NCBI RefSeq assembly: GCF_000317025.1
Contig: NC_019689.1
Span: 2,891,501-2,955,500, forward strand
DNA: 64,000 bases
Direction of reading: 5' to 3'
DNA from: Pleurocapsa sp. PCC 7327
GTDB lineage: Bacteria > Cyanobacteriota > Cyanobacteriia > Cyanobacteriales > Microcystaceae
The notes beneath the pieces are model-generated. The model had not been told where the DNA came from and made no database searches. It was given only the letters and a program-made list of their open reading frames with translations. Shown here piece by piece: positions 54,179-62,691 of this stretch. The position numbers were made by a program, and so were the translations under genes. Within the stretch, counting starts at the first letter, position 1, and each line of letters starts with the position of its first letter.

Positions 54179-54916
54179 CTAGGCTGGTTCGACGGTGACG
54201 ACAGTATCCGCCAGAGTTTGGATGATTTCTGGGTCGTGGAAGACGGCGAGGAGGGCGGTGCCCCTGGCTTTGATGTCATGAATGAGTTCCACGACCCGCT
54301 CGGCGGCGGCGTGGTCGAGGCTGGCGGTGGGCTCGTCCAGCAGCAACAGCCGAGGCTGGAGGGCCATGCTGCGGGCTAGGTTGACCCGTTGCTTTTCCCC
54401 GCCGGAAAAGGTGGCCGGAGATAGGTGCCACAATCGTTTGGGCAAGTGCATGTGCTCTAGCAGTGCGGCGGCACGGTCGCGAGCTTCCTGGCGATCCAGA
54501 CCCAATTCAAACAGAGGCTTAGCCACCACATCCAGCGTCGGCTGGCGGGGCAAAAAGTGGAGAAACTGCGTTACAAAGCCAATTTCCTGTCGGCGCAGGG
54601 CCAAAATTTCGGCATCGCTCGCCTGGGCTAAATTGACCCAGGCTCCAGTAGCAGTGAGATAGTCAATGCGTCCAGCGGTGGGCAGGTAGGTACGAAAAAC
54701 GCACTTCAGCAGGCTAGATTTTCCGGCTCCAGAGGGCCCAGAAAGGGCCGTGAGTTGCCCCTGCTGGGCGGTGAAGGAGATCGGCTTAGCCCCTGGCAGG
54801 GTTTTCCGTTGCTCGTGAAGGACAAAGTCCTTGGTCAGCCCGGTGACACGCAACAGGACGGGATTCGTCAAGGCGGTGGTGGAATGGCGCAGGGGTGTGG
54901 TGGCGGTTAATGTCAT
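54179..54916 (-). CDS. phnL: C-P lyase system ATP-binding protein PhnL
   Basis: PhnL (245 residues) is an ABC-type ATPase subunit that with PhnGHI forms the ribose-phosphonate triphosphate from ATP and phosphonate. Walker A is SGPSGAGKSSLLKCVF near residue 58, the signature FSGGEKQRVNLARSMA near 163 and Walker B LLLLDEPTASLD near 187. It lacks membrane segments. It lies 48 bases after phnK and 52 bases before phnM. Confidence 0.95.
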   Translation of the reverse strand: MTLTATTPLRHSTTALTNPVLLRVTGLTKDFVLHEQRKTLPGAKPISFTAQQGQLTALSGPSGAGKSSLLKCVFRTYLPTAGRIDYLTATGAWVNLAQASDAEILALRRQEIGFVTQFLHFLPRQPTLDVVAKPLFELGLDRQEARDRAAALLEHMHLPKRLWHLSPATFSGGEKQRVNLARSMALQPRLLLLDEPTASLDHAAAERVVELIHDIKARGTALLAVFHDPEIIQTLADTVVTVEPA

Positions 54917-54964
54917 CGGTTTGTGTTGGGTTAGGTTTGGATGGGTGGGTGTAGATCCGATCTA

Positions 54965-55813
54965 CTACAGGGCAGAGGCCACCAATTGCTGGGTATAGGC
55001 ATGTTGGGGATCTTCCAGTACTTGGTCGGTGAGGCCCGCTTCTACCACCTGGCCGTACTTCATCACCAGGGTGCGGGTGGTCAATAGCCGAATCACTCCT
55101 AGGTCGTGGGTCACTACAATCATGGCCACGCCCAACTGCTGCTGAATTTCCAGGATTAAATCCAAAATTTTGGCCTGCACCGACAGATCTAGCCCGGTGG
55201 TCACTTCATCGAGAAACAGTAGGGGCGGGTTGGTGGCCAGGGCACGGGCAATTTGTACCCGCTGCTGCATTCCGCCGGAGAAATCGCTAGGTAGCTCGTC
55301 CATTCGTTCTGGCAAGATTTCGGTGCGCTCTAGCAGGGTGCGGGCACGATCCCGAATGGTGCTGTAGTCCAGCAGATCGGCCATCAACAGCCGCTCGGCA
55401 ATGTTGCCCCCCGCCGATACCCGAAAGTTCAGTCCCAGGTGGGGGTTTTGGTAAACCATGCCAAATTTGTGGTGCTGCAACCACCGCTGCTGCGCCCCAT
55501 TTAGGCTAAACAAGTCATAGCTTTGGACGGTCTCAGTGGCCTCATCCCCATCGCGGAAGACGGCAGTACCAGCGGTGGGCAACTGGTCGAGATACAAAGT
55601 CTTGACCAGAGTGGACTTGCCGCTGCCCGATTCCCCCATAATGCCGAGGATTTCGCCCGGATAGAGGCTAAAAGACACCTCCTGCATGGCCACTAAACTG
55701 CCGCAGTGGGGACAGATATTGGTTTGGGCAGTGGCTCCGGTGGCACTAAGGCAGTGGGGACAGCCCGCGCCATAGATTTTAGTCAGGTTGCAAACATCAA
55801 GCAAGGGTTGCAT
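54965..55813 (-). CDS. phnK: C-P lyase system ATP-binding protein PhnK with zinc-ribbon insert
   Basis: PhnK (282 residues) is the ABC ATPase that binds the PhnGHIJ core complex. Walker A is GESGSGKSTLVKTLY near residue 59, the signature FSGGMQQRVQIARALA near 178 and Walker B LLFLDEVTTGLDLSVQ near 200. Between the first strand (LTKIYGAG) and MQEVSFSLYPGE is an extra segment with two CPHC motifs (residues about 18-38), a probable zinc ribbon that I do not recall from the enterobacterial PhnK. It overlaps phnJ by 17 bases. Confidence 0.93.
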   Translation of the reverse strand: MQPLLDVCNLTKIYGAGCPHCLSATGATAQTNICPHCGSLVAMQEVSFSLYPGEILGIMGESGSGKSTLVKTLYLDQLPTAGTAVFRDGDEATETVQSYDLFSLNGAQQRWLQHHKFGMVYQNPHLGLNFRVSAGGNIAERLLMADLLDYSTIRDRARTLLERTEILPERMDELPSDFSGGMQQRVQIARALATNPPLLFLDEVTTGLDLSVQAKILDLILEIQQQLGVAMIVVTHDLGVIRLLTTRTLVMKYGQVVEAGLTDQVLEDPQHAYTQQLVASAL

Positions 55814-56714
55814 GGGCAGTCTCCGGAGTGGGCTGGGGCACAGGGGGATGGGCCTCTCTCAGGGTGGTGAGGCAGTAGTCGCTGTCGGAACATTGATAGA
55901 TGCGATCGCCCGCATCGTTCAGACATTCATCTAAAAAGCTGGTGGTCGATCCACAGATGGCACAGGCGCGGCGGTGGCCCCGCTCATCGGTGAAGTCCTC
56001 CACTTGAAAGGGAATATCATCAAAGGACAAAGGTTCGGCATCGGTGTAGGGCGGCACGGCATAGATTTTCTTTTCCCGCCCCGCCCCAAACAGGTACAGC
56101 CCCGGCGACTGGTGCAGTTTGGGCACATCGAACCGAGGAATGGGGGATGGATCGATGACGTAGTGGCCGTTGATGCGGGTGGGATAGCGGTGGGAAATGG
56201 TGATTTCCGAAAACTTCACCATGTCCTCGTAGAGCTTTACCCACAGGCGGGCATAGTCTCCCTCACCATGCATCCGCTTGCGCTTGGCCTCGCTGGCTTC
56301 CACCAGCACCAGGGCATCGGGATAGGGCACCTGCAATACCAAAATTTGGCCCAGCTTGAGGGGAAATTCGGGAATCCGGTGCCGAGTTTGAATCAGGGTG
56401 GCCTCAGGGGTGTGGCTGGTCATTGTGACACCGGGGCTAGTGGCGGCCACAAACTTGCGAAGGTTGACCGCATTCACCGATTCATCGCTGCCTTGGTCAA
56501 TCACCTTGAGGGTGTCGGTCGGCTTGAGCAGCGATAGAGTAATCTGCAAGCCACCCGTGCCAAAGCCCCGCGCAATCGGCATTTCCCGCGACGAGTAGGG
56601 CACCTGATAGCCTGGAATAGACACGGCTTTTAGCAGGGTGCGACGAATTTCTTTTTTGGCATAGTTATCTAAAAAGCCGAAGCTTTGGGGGGGAGTGACG
56701 GTGGGAGTTAGCAT
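55797..56714 (-). CDS. phnJ: C-P lyase catalytic subunit PhnJ
   Basis: PhnJ (305 residues) is the radical-SAM-like enzyme that cuts the carbon-phosphorus bond. The cysteine motif near residues 240-275 reads CAICGSTTSFLDE, then IYQCSDSDYC, giving the unusual CxxC...C spacing of the family; I count 20 residues between the second and third cysteines. The N-terminal FGFLDNYAKKEIRRTLLKA and IPGYQVPYSSREMPIARGFG are typical. Starts at ATG 56714, 122 bases after the phnI stop. It should form a complex with PhnG, PhnH, PhnI and PhnK. Confidence 0.96.
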   Translation of the reverse strand: MLTPTVTPPQSFGFLDNYAKKEIRRTLLKAVSIPGYQVPYSSREMPIARGFGTGGLQITLSLLKPTDTLKVIDQGSDESVNAVNLRKFVAATSPGVTMTSHTPEATLIQTRHRIPEFPLKLGQILVLQVPYPDALVLVEASEAKRKRMHGEGDYARLWVKLYEDMVKFSEITISHRYPTRINGHYVIDPSPIPRFDVPKLHQSPGLYLFGAGREKKIYAVPPYTDAEPLSFDDIPFQVEDFTDERGHRRACAICGSTTSFLDECLNDAGDRIYQCSDSDYCLTTLREAHPPVPQPTPETAHATLA

Positions 56715-56836
56715 GATGGGTAGAAAATAAGGAGTCGGAAGTCGGGTGATCTCAGAGGTCTTTGGATAGGCGACTGGGATGTTATGAATTGCCGAGGGTA
56801 GCCCCCAGAATCTGGGTCTTCTAAGGACAATGCTTC

Positions 56837-57943
56837 TTAACTTGAGACTGTTTCGCGCTGCTGTTTTTGAGTCGTTCTGAGCCGATCCAGGTCGGACTGG
56901 AAGGTGACGTAGTGCGGCATTTTATAGTGGGAGGCAAAGCCCATAGACTCGATGCCGTCGATGTGGAGCAGCACAAATTCCGAATCTTCCGAAGGGTTAT
57001 CAGCCCCATGCTGTTGTCCCTTTTGTAGGGCACGATCCAGCACCGCCATGGCAATGGCCTTCACTTCGTTGTGTCCCAGACAGGCACCGTAGCCAAGGCC
57101 AAAGGTGGGAAGATCCTCCCCATCCTTCGCTTCATACATGGCGACCACCTCGCACTCAGTCATTAGCACTTCGCCTACCTCCATTGGTTCTCCCGTTATG
57201 GGGTGGGGCAAATACACAGGTAGATAACCCACCCGCAGCTCCGCCACCGTGGGGTGGACATCGCCGTAGCCGCGCATATTGGAGTAGGCAATGGCCAAAA
57301 TTGAACCCGTTTCGGCCCGTGCCATGGTGGCCAGTGCCGCCGAACGGGGCACCGGAAATACCAGCGGTTCGCGGGTGATATCAAAGGCCGGGGGGGCAGA
57401 CTCCGTGGCCACCGGGGGTAGCAAGCCCTCTGCCCGCAAGCTGTCTAGCACCTTAGGAAAACTTGTGGGAAGCTGATGTTCTGGCAGGGTTTTGAACCAG
57501 TCCTGGACTACCTGGCGAAATTGCTCCGGCGACTCATTCAGCAGTTCAAAGCGAAACAGCCGTTGCAGATAGTCGCTGGTTGGCCCCAGCATTTGCCCAC
57601 CGGGAATGTCTTTGAATGCCGCTGAAATTCGCCGCACCAGACGCATGGAATCCGTTGGATGGGGCAGGGTAATTCCTAACCGGGGGCAGGTGGAGCGATA
57701 GGCCCGCAGAAAAAATGCGGCTTCCAGGGTATCCCCAGCGCTTTGTTTAATCGCTAGGGCCGCTAGGTCGGGATGGTACAGCCCCCCCTCCGACAGCACC
57801 CGACTATGCAGGGCATGGAGTTGATGTTGAATCATTCCAGGGGTGAGAGGGGTTTCGCTAGCCCCTTGGGTTCTTAATACATCCAGGAGTTTAATAGCCT
57901 CGGTAATGGCTGTTTCTCCCCCCTTAATGGCAACGTATCCCAT
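56837..57943 (-). CDS. phnI: C-P lyase subunit PhnI
   Basis: PhnI (368 residues from ATG 57943) catalyses glycosyl transfer of phosphonate to ATP's ribose within the PhnGHI complex. The start MGYVAIKGGETAITEAIKLL is the family's. SNMRGYGDVHPTVAELRVGY near residue 222 and MTECEVVAMYEAK near residue 265 are conserved parts. The frame is open upstream to 58069, but that portion overlaps phnH and has no homology. The C-terminus ends KQQRETVSS. Length is close to the usual 350-370. Confidence 0.95.
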   Translation of the reverse strand: MGYVAIKGGETAITEAIKLLDVLRTQGASETPLTPGMIQHQLHALHSRVLSEGGLYHPDLAALAIKQSAGDTLEAAFFLRAYRSTCPRLGITLPHPTDSMRLVRRISAAFKDIPGGQMLGPTSDYLQRLFRFELLNESPEQFRQVVQDWFKTLPEHQLPTSFPKVLDSLRAEGLLPPVATESAPPAFDITREPLVFPVPRSAALATMARAETGSILAIAYSNMRGYGDVHPTVAELRVGYLPVYLPHPITGEPMEVGEVLMTECEVVAMYEAKDGEDLPTFGLGYGACLGHNEVKAIAMAVLDRALQKGQQHGADNPSEDSEFVLLHIDGIESMGFASHYKMPHYVTFQSDLDRLRTTQKQQRETVSS

Positions 57944-58016
57944 CGGTTTATCCTCGTATAACAGTGCTGATCCAGGCCACCTAGGGTCGCCTGTAGTTGA
58001 GAAGATCTTCGCCCTA

Positions 58017-58583
58017 TCACCCCATGCTGATCCGCGTTGTTCGGGGCAAAAACACCACCTGAGTAGCATCCACCAAGATCAATTCAGCCCCCAGGGGAAA
58101 ATGCTGTACCCATTGCGCTCGATGGGTGAACCAAGCGGCATCAAACCCATCGAGATGGAGGGTGCGCTGGCCCAAAATGCCAGGGCCACAACAGTCCAGA
58201 TGCAGGCGACCCTGCCCCAGGCGTTGTCCCTGTAGAATCACGGTTGCCCCCAGTTCTGGGCTGTCCAACGTACCTAGGTGGGGCTGGAAGTCGGCGGGGG
58301 GGGCTTGGGTGCCATCGGCCACAATAAAGCGAGCTTCAGCCAGGGGCGCATCGGGCACATTTAGACGGCGGCGATCTCCCGGCGTTACCAACGTATTTAA
58401 ATCGTGGATTGTCACTGAGGAATCTAGCAGCGTAGCCAACACCGCCAACAAAGCCGATTCTTGCTCCAACCAAGGGCCGAGGTTGGCGATGACACCTGGT
58501 TGGCTATTGCATTCTAGCAAGTGACGAAAAATACTTTGCTGGCCTTGCTCTTGCCATAGCGGTGCGAGTTCAACAGATATCAT
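58017..58583 (-). CDS. phnH: C-P lyase subunit PhnH
   Basis: PhnH (188 residues) is the dimeric structural subunit of the C-P lyase core. Typical segments are LLDSSVTIHDLNTLVTPGD near residue 52 and HLDGFDAAWFTHRAQWVQHF near residue 145, followed by AELILVDATQVVFLPRTT. It overlaps the phnG stop by 14 bases, so translation is coupled. It lies 73 bases before phnI. Confidence 0.93.
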   Translation of the reverse strand: MISVELAPLWQEQGQQSIFRHLLECNSQPGVIANLGPWLEQESALLAVLATLLDSSVTIHDLNTLVTPGDRRRLNVPDAPLAEARFIVADGTQAPPADFQPHLGTLDSPELGATVILQGQRLGQGRLHLDCCGPGILGQRTLHLDGFDAAWFTHRAQWVQHFPLGAELILVDATQVVFLPRTTRISMG

Positions 58584-59157
58584 CGGAGTCCTCCTGACTG
58601 AGTAGGGAAAAGTTGACGCGGGTTCTAGCCAGCATGGCCCCCCGCTGGGCTAGGTCTCGTTGTCGTTGGGCCATGCCCTGCTGCACTAGCTCCGCCACCT
58701 GGGGCCAGCCCTCCAGCCGATGGGCCAAAATAGCATCGCACACCGCTAGTGCCGTGGCCAAATTGGGCACATCACTCATCACCTGGGCGGCTCCGGACCA
58801 GTGCTCTCCGTCGGCACCACTCATCACCACGGAAGCGATGGACAGGGGCAGTTCTCCCAGATAGTAGGGGTGGTGGAAAACGCTATCGACTAGTTGCAGC
58901 AGGGTGAGGCCCGTTTCTGGCAGGGTGTCGTAGGTGATATGCCAAGGCCGACCTAGGGTATCGGCTAGGTCAATCAGGGTTTGGGGCGGGTGAGCGGTGA
59001 GGGCGCGCACCCATTGTTCGCGAGGGGGGAGATCCGCTGGGATAAAGCCGTTGCTATCATTCTGGGCATGGGGCTGACCGTCTGCTGGATGATAACCGTT
59101 GCCGTTGCCATTGCCGTTGCTATTACCGTTTCTATTGAAACCGTGAACCTGAACCAT
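58570..59157 (-). CDS. phnG: C-P lyase subunit PhnG with Asn/Gly-rich N-terminal extension
   Basis: PhnG (195 residues from ATG 59157) is the small core subunit of the C-P lyase complex. The conserved domain starts at about residue 42 (PPREQWVRALTAH) and includes PYYLGELPLSIASVVM and GAMLARTRVNFSLLSQE at the end. The first 30 residues are a low-complexity run of N-G pairs (GNSNGNGNGNG). The A of its ATG is shared with the TAA of phnE2 (TAATG), so starting at 59157 is preferred over the longer frame from 59181. Confidence 0.93.
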   Translation of the reverse strand: MVQVHGFNRNGNSNGNGNGNGYHPADGQPHAQNDSNGFIPADLPPREQWVRALTAHPPQTLIDLADTLGRPWHITYDTLPETGLTLLQLVDSVFHHPYYLGELPLSIASVVMSGADGEHWSGAAQVMSDVPNLATALAVCDAILAHRLEGWPQVAELVQQGMAQRQRDLAQRGAMLARTRVNFSLLSQEDSDDIC

Positions 59158-59966
59158 TAGGAAATCCTCCGTCGTAGCCAAACTGAGAGATAGTCCACTA
59201 GCACAATCGTCACCAGAATAATGATGATCAGAGCCGCAGACTCGTTGTAGCGAAACAAGCGCAGGTTACTGTGGAGAGCCAACCCAATTCCCCCGGCCCC
59301 CACTAGCCCCAGCACCGAGGCCATCCGCACATTGCGGTCAAGGATATAGAGGGTGTACCCAACCATTTCCGGCAAGATAGAGGGCACAGCGGCCAGCATC
59401 ACCACCTGGATAAACCCGGCTCCGGTGCAGCGCACGCCATCGTAGGTGCCTGCGGGAAGGCGCTCCATGCTTTCGGCGAAAAACTTACCCAAGAACCCAG
59501 TGGTGTGAACCCCCAGAGCCAAAATCCCTGGCAGTGGCCCCAGCCCCAGGGCACTGACAAAAATTAGGGCCAGCATTAGGTCGGGCATGGCCCGCATGAA
59601 GTTAAATAGCTCGCGGGTGCTCCGATAGACCGCTGGATGGGGCGAGAGGTTTTTAGCCCCAAGGGGAGCCAGGATAAAACTGCTGGTGAAGGAAAAGACC
59701 GTACCCCAGAGGGCAATGGCTAGGGTTTGCAGCATCAGCAGCACATACCTAGGCCAATCACTAAAGTCGGGGGTGCGGTAGCGGCTGAGGTATTCCAAGC
59801 TGTTGCCAAAGCCCGCTAGCACCGTCGGAAACGATAGCCCTAGGTGCCAGATCATCAGGCTCACCAGCCCCACCCCTAAGGCAACCCAGAGAGGTATCCA
59901 GTTTGTGGGCTTGGGCGGCAGGGGTGAAAGTCCTGTGGGGGAGGGTGAAGGAGAGGAGGAAAGCAT
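59157..59966 (-). CDS. phnE: Phosphonate ABC transporter permease PhnE, second
   Basis: This 269-residue permease has six membrane helices and a typical EAA loop, EMVGYTLYILDRNVRMASVL near residue 200, with GAGGIGLAL after it. Another conserved part is RAMPDLMLALIFVSALGLGP near residue 128. It is a paralogue of the adjacent PhnE; two different permeases probably form a heterodimer served by PhnC. The proline/serine-rich N-terminus (SSSPSPSPTGLSPLPPK) is cytoplasmic. Confidence 0.94.
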   Translation of the reverse strand: MLSSSPSPSPTGLSPLPPKPTNWIPLWVALGVGLVSLMIWHLGLSFPTVLAGFGNSLEYLSRYRTPDFSDWPRYVLLMLQTLAIALWGTVFSFTSSFILAPLGAKNLSPHPAVYRSTRELFNFMRAMPDLMLALIFVSALGLGPLPGILALGVHTTGFLGKFFAESMERLPAGTYDGVRCTGAGFIQVVMLAAVPSILPEMVGYTLYILDRNVRMASVLGLVGAGGIGLALHSNLRLFRYNESAALIIIILVTIVLVDYLSVWLRRRIS

Positions 59967-60069
59967 GGGTTTGAGAATCCTTTAGGTAAGCAAGTCACGC
60001 TCAATCACGTCCAGTTGAGCCAGGAGAAACATGGTTATGCTCGATGCTGTCTCATCCCGCCAGGGGACG

Positions 60070-60873
60070 CTAGATCACGCGGCTACGGACGCGGTCAGAC
60101 GAACGGTCGAGTAGGGTGACAACGATGTAGATGGCGGTGGCGATGAGAATCAGTCGTCCGTAGTTAAACAACCGCAAACTCATCACCAGTTCGTAGCCAA
60201 TGCCACCCGCCCCCACCACCCCTAGCACTGTAGCGGATCGCACATTGTGATCCAGGATGTAGAGCAAGGTGCCGATGAAATCTGGCAGAGCCAGGGGAAA
60301 CACCGCCAGCATTAGGGTTTGGAACCAGCCCGCCCCGGTGGACTGCACCCCCACCACGCTGCTGCCGTTTACCACTTCTATGCTTTCGGAGAAAAACTTG
60401 CCTAAAAAACCCGTAGTGACGAACACCAGCGCCATCACGCCCGGCAATGGCCCCAGCCCCACCGCCGACACAAACACCAGCGCCCAGACTAGTTCTGGCA
60501 AGGCTCGCATTAGACTGAGCAGGTTGCGGGTAGCGTGGTAAATCACTGGGTGGGGGCTAGTATTCCGTGCTGCCAACACCCCCAAGGGCAGACTTAGCAC
60601 CATCGCTATCGCCGTCGAGACCGCGCCCATTTCCACAGTTTCGAGCAGTTTGCTACCCAGAGTGGGGAAATAGCTCCATTCGGGCATGGTGAGCCAGTGA
60701 CCCATAAACCGTACTAAATTACCGCTGGATTTCACCAAATGCACCAAGTTGAGATCCACCATCACAGCGGTGATGCCCAGAAGTAGTGCAAACCCTAGCA
60801 AACCCAGCCACCAGCGTACCGAGAGCCGTCCGGATCTAGTAGGCCGTTGCCACTTCCAAGCCTTCACCGCCAT
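60070..60873 (-). CDS. phnE: Phosphonate ABC transporter permease PhnE, first
   Basis: This 267-residue permease resembles the next gene: RALPELVWALVFVSAVGLGP near residue 132 and the EAA loop DFIGTLLYILDHNVRSATVL near residue 205, then GAGGIGYEL. It overlaps the end of phnC by 38 bases, which implies coupling; a start slightly further inside is also possible. With the second PhnE it forms the membrane channel of the PhnCDE importer. Confidence 0.94.
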   Translation of the reverse strand: MAVKAWKWQRPTRSGRLSVRWWLGLLGFALLLGITAVMVDLNLVHLVKSSGNLVRFMGHWLTMPEWSYFPTLGSKLLETVEMGAVSTAIAMVLSLPLGVLAARNTSPHPVIYHATRNLLSLMRALPELVWALVFVSAVGLGPLPGVMALVFVTTGFLGKFFSESIEVVNGSSVVGVQSTGAGWFQTLMLAVFPLALPDFIGTLLYILDHNVRSATVLGVVGAGGIGYELVMSLRLFNYGRLILIATAIYIVVTLLDRSSDRVRSRVI

Positions 60874-61618
60874 GAATATCCTCCCGTTGATAAATAGTGT
60901 TCAGAGTGCGTTCATTTTGGGCAAGCTCGGTGGGGCCACCGTCAAAGACAATTTCGCCCTTGTTCAGGCCCACGATGCGGTCGGCATAGCGCATGGCCAG
61001 ATCAACCTGGTGTAGGTTGGCCACAATGGTGATGCCATCCTGTTGGCAAATTTCCCGGAGCAAGCCCATCACCTCTTCGCTAGATATCGGGTCGAGGCTG
61101 GCCACAGGTTCATCGGCCAAAATTACCGTGGGTTCCTGGCAAAGGGCACGGGCAATAGCCACCCGCTGCTGTTGTCCGCCAGAAAGCTGGTCGGTGCGTT
61201 CCCAAGCTTTTTCAGTTAGACCCACGCGGCTGAGTGCCCAGTGCGCCCGCTCCATGTCCTGGCGGTTGAAGAGGTAAAGGGCGCTCGTCCACCAAGGGCG
61301 ATAGTAGCAACGCCCGGTCAACACATTGGTCATCACATTCAGGCGACCCACGAGGTTGAACTGCTGGAAAATCATGGCTGTGCGAGAGCGTACTCGACGC
61401 AGATTCCGGGACGAGAGCCGCTGCCCCTGTACTACCACTTCACCAGTGGTCGGCGTTTCCAGTCCGTTGATCATGCGCAGCAGCGTAGACTTACCTGCCC
61501 CACTTGGCCCCAAGATTACCGTAAAGGTGCCAGGGTCAATGGTTAAACTCGTGGGCTTCAGGGCGACAGTCTCCGAACCATAGGTTTTGCTAACCTGGTT
61601 CAAGTGAATAAAAACCAT
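60836..61618 (-). CDS. phnC: Phosphonate ABC transporter ATP-binding protein PhnC
   Basis: PhnC (260 residues from ATG 61618) powers phosphonate import. Walker A is LGPSGAGKSTLLRMINGLE near residue 36, the signature LSGGQQQRVAIARAL near 149 and Walker B TVILADEPVASLDP near 169. The frame is open upstream to 61735, but the extra 39 residues show no homology and the start MVFIHLNQVSKTYG is typical. It lies 155 bases after phnD. Confidence 0.95.
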   Translation of the reverse strand: MVFIHLNQVSKTYGSETVALKPTSLTIDPGTFTVILGPSGAGKSTLLRMINGLETPTTGEVVVQGQRLSSRNLRRVRSRTAMIFQQFNLVGRLNVMTNVLTGRCYYRPWWTSALYLFNRQDMERAHWALSRVGLTEKAWERTDQLSGGQQQRVAIARALCQEPTVILADEPVASLDPISSEEVMGLLREICQQDGITIVANLHQVDLAMRYADRIVGLNKGEIVFDGGPTELAQNERTLNTIYQREDIHGGEGLEVATAY

Positions 61619-61773
61619 CTTGAGAAAAATCCTAAAACAATGGATCACCATCCAAAACATGATGTCGGGGGCTATGACCCAGGCGTTTACGGTTGGCGAC
61701 AGGTGAGTCATCGCGAGCCCTAGACCGCAAACCATGAACGTTGCTAGCCCGCTGCCGTTGGCTTGCTAGACCA

Positions 61774-62691
61774 CTACTTCAGCATTTCCTCTCGGCTCAG
61801 ACCTAGGGTGCTAATCATCGAGCGAATCAGGTCATAGTCGGCGGGGGTGGCAGCTTCATAGCGCAGAATTTCGCCGTAGCCCGTCACTTCAATATCGTTA
61901 TGGGCATTGAGGATGACGTCGCGGATTTTAGTCTTGGTATCTTCATCCAGGTCGCTCCGGTAGACTAGAGGAGAACCAGGAAGCGCCTCAGACTTCACCA
62001 AAATGCGAACGCTTTCTGGGGTAATCAGCCCCTCCTTCAGCATTTTGCGATAAGTAATCTCGCTCATAGCAGCGGCATCCACGGTGCCATTCTTCACTGC
62101 CAGGCCTGCCGCATCGTGGGAACCGGCATAGGTGAGTTTGCCAAAGAAATCTTCGGGCTTCTTTCCGACCACTTCAGACACCATAAATCTAGGCACCAAA
62201 CCCCCAGAGGTAGAGGCCGGATCCACCAGGGCCACATTCTTGCCTTGCAGATCCTTGATGGATTGAAGGGGGGAATCTCCCGGCACCACAAAGATGCTGT
62301 GGTAAGTAGAGGTGCCATCAGCGGTCACGCCCACCGCAAAGGCTTCAGCACCCGCTTCTTTCTCTGCCAAAATGTAGGAAAGCGGCCCAAACCAAGCCAC
62401 GTCTACCCGATCCTGCCGCATAGCCTCGATCACCCCAGCATAGTCCGTGGCAGTAAAGACCTTCACCGGGCGACCCAACTTTTGCTCTAGGTAGGCACGC
62501 ATCGGTTCAAACTTGTCGATCATCTCCTCATTGTTTTCAGCGGGAATTAGCCCCATGACCAGTTCATTGTTGGCCGTGCCCGCCACGTCTTTATTGTTGG
62601 CCGTGCCCGCCACGTCGCCACCCTGGGAACATGCCACTGCCGCCAGGGATATCGAAAACAGCGAAGCCAGTAAAAATTTACGACGAAACAT
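61774..62691 (-). CDS. phnD: Phosphonate-binding lipoprotein PhnD
   Basis: PhnD (305 residues from ATG 62691) captures phosphonates outside the inner membrane for PhnCE. It begins MFRRKFLLASLFSISLAAVA followed by the lipobox cysteine (AVAC), so it is a lipoprotein. The next segment repeats DVAGTANN twice through a 24-base tandem duplication. FTATDYAGVIEAMRQDRVDV and WFGPLSYILAEKEAGAEAFA are typical of the family. The frame is open upstream to 62739; the shorter start is chosen because it gives a normal signal. It is the first gene of the phn operon. Confidence 0.95.
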   Translation of the reverse strand: MFRRKFLLASLFSISLAAVACSQGGDVAGTANNKDVAGTANNELVMGLIPAENNEEMIDKFEPMRAYLEQKLGRPVKVFTATDYAGVIEAMRQDRVDVAWFGPLSYILAEKEAGAEAFAVGVTADGTSTYHSIFVVPGDSPLQSIKDLQGKNVALVDPASTSGGLVPRFMVSEVVGKKPEDFFGKLTYAGSHDAAGLAVKNGTVDAAAMSEITYRKMLKEGLITPESVRILVKSEALPGSPLVYRSDLDEDTKTKIRDVILNAHNDIEVTGYGEILRYEAATPADYDLIRSMISTLGLSREEMLK

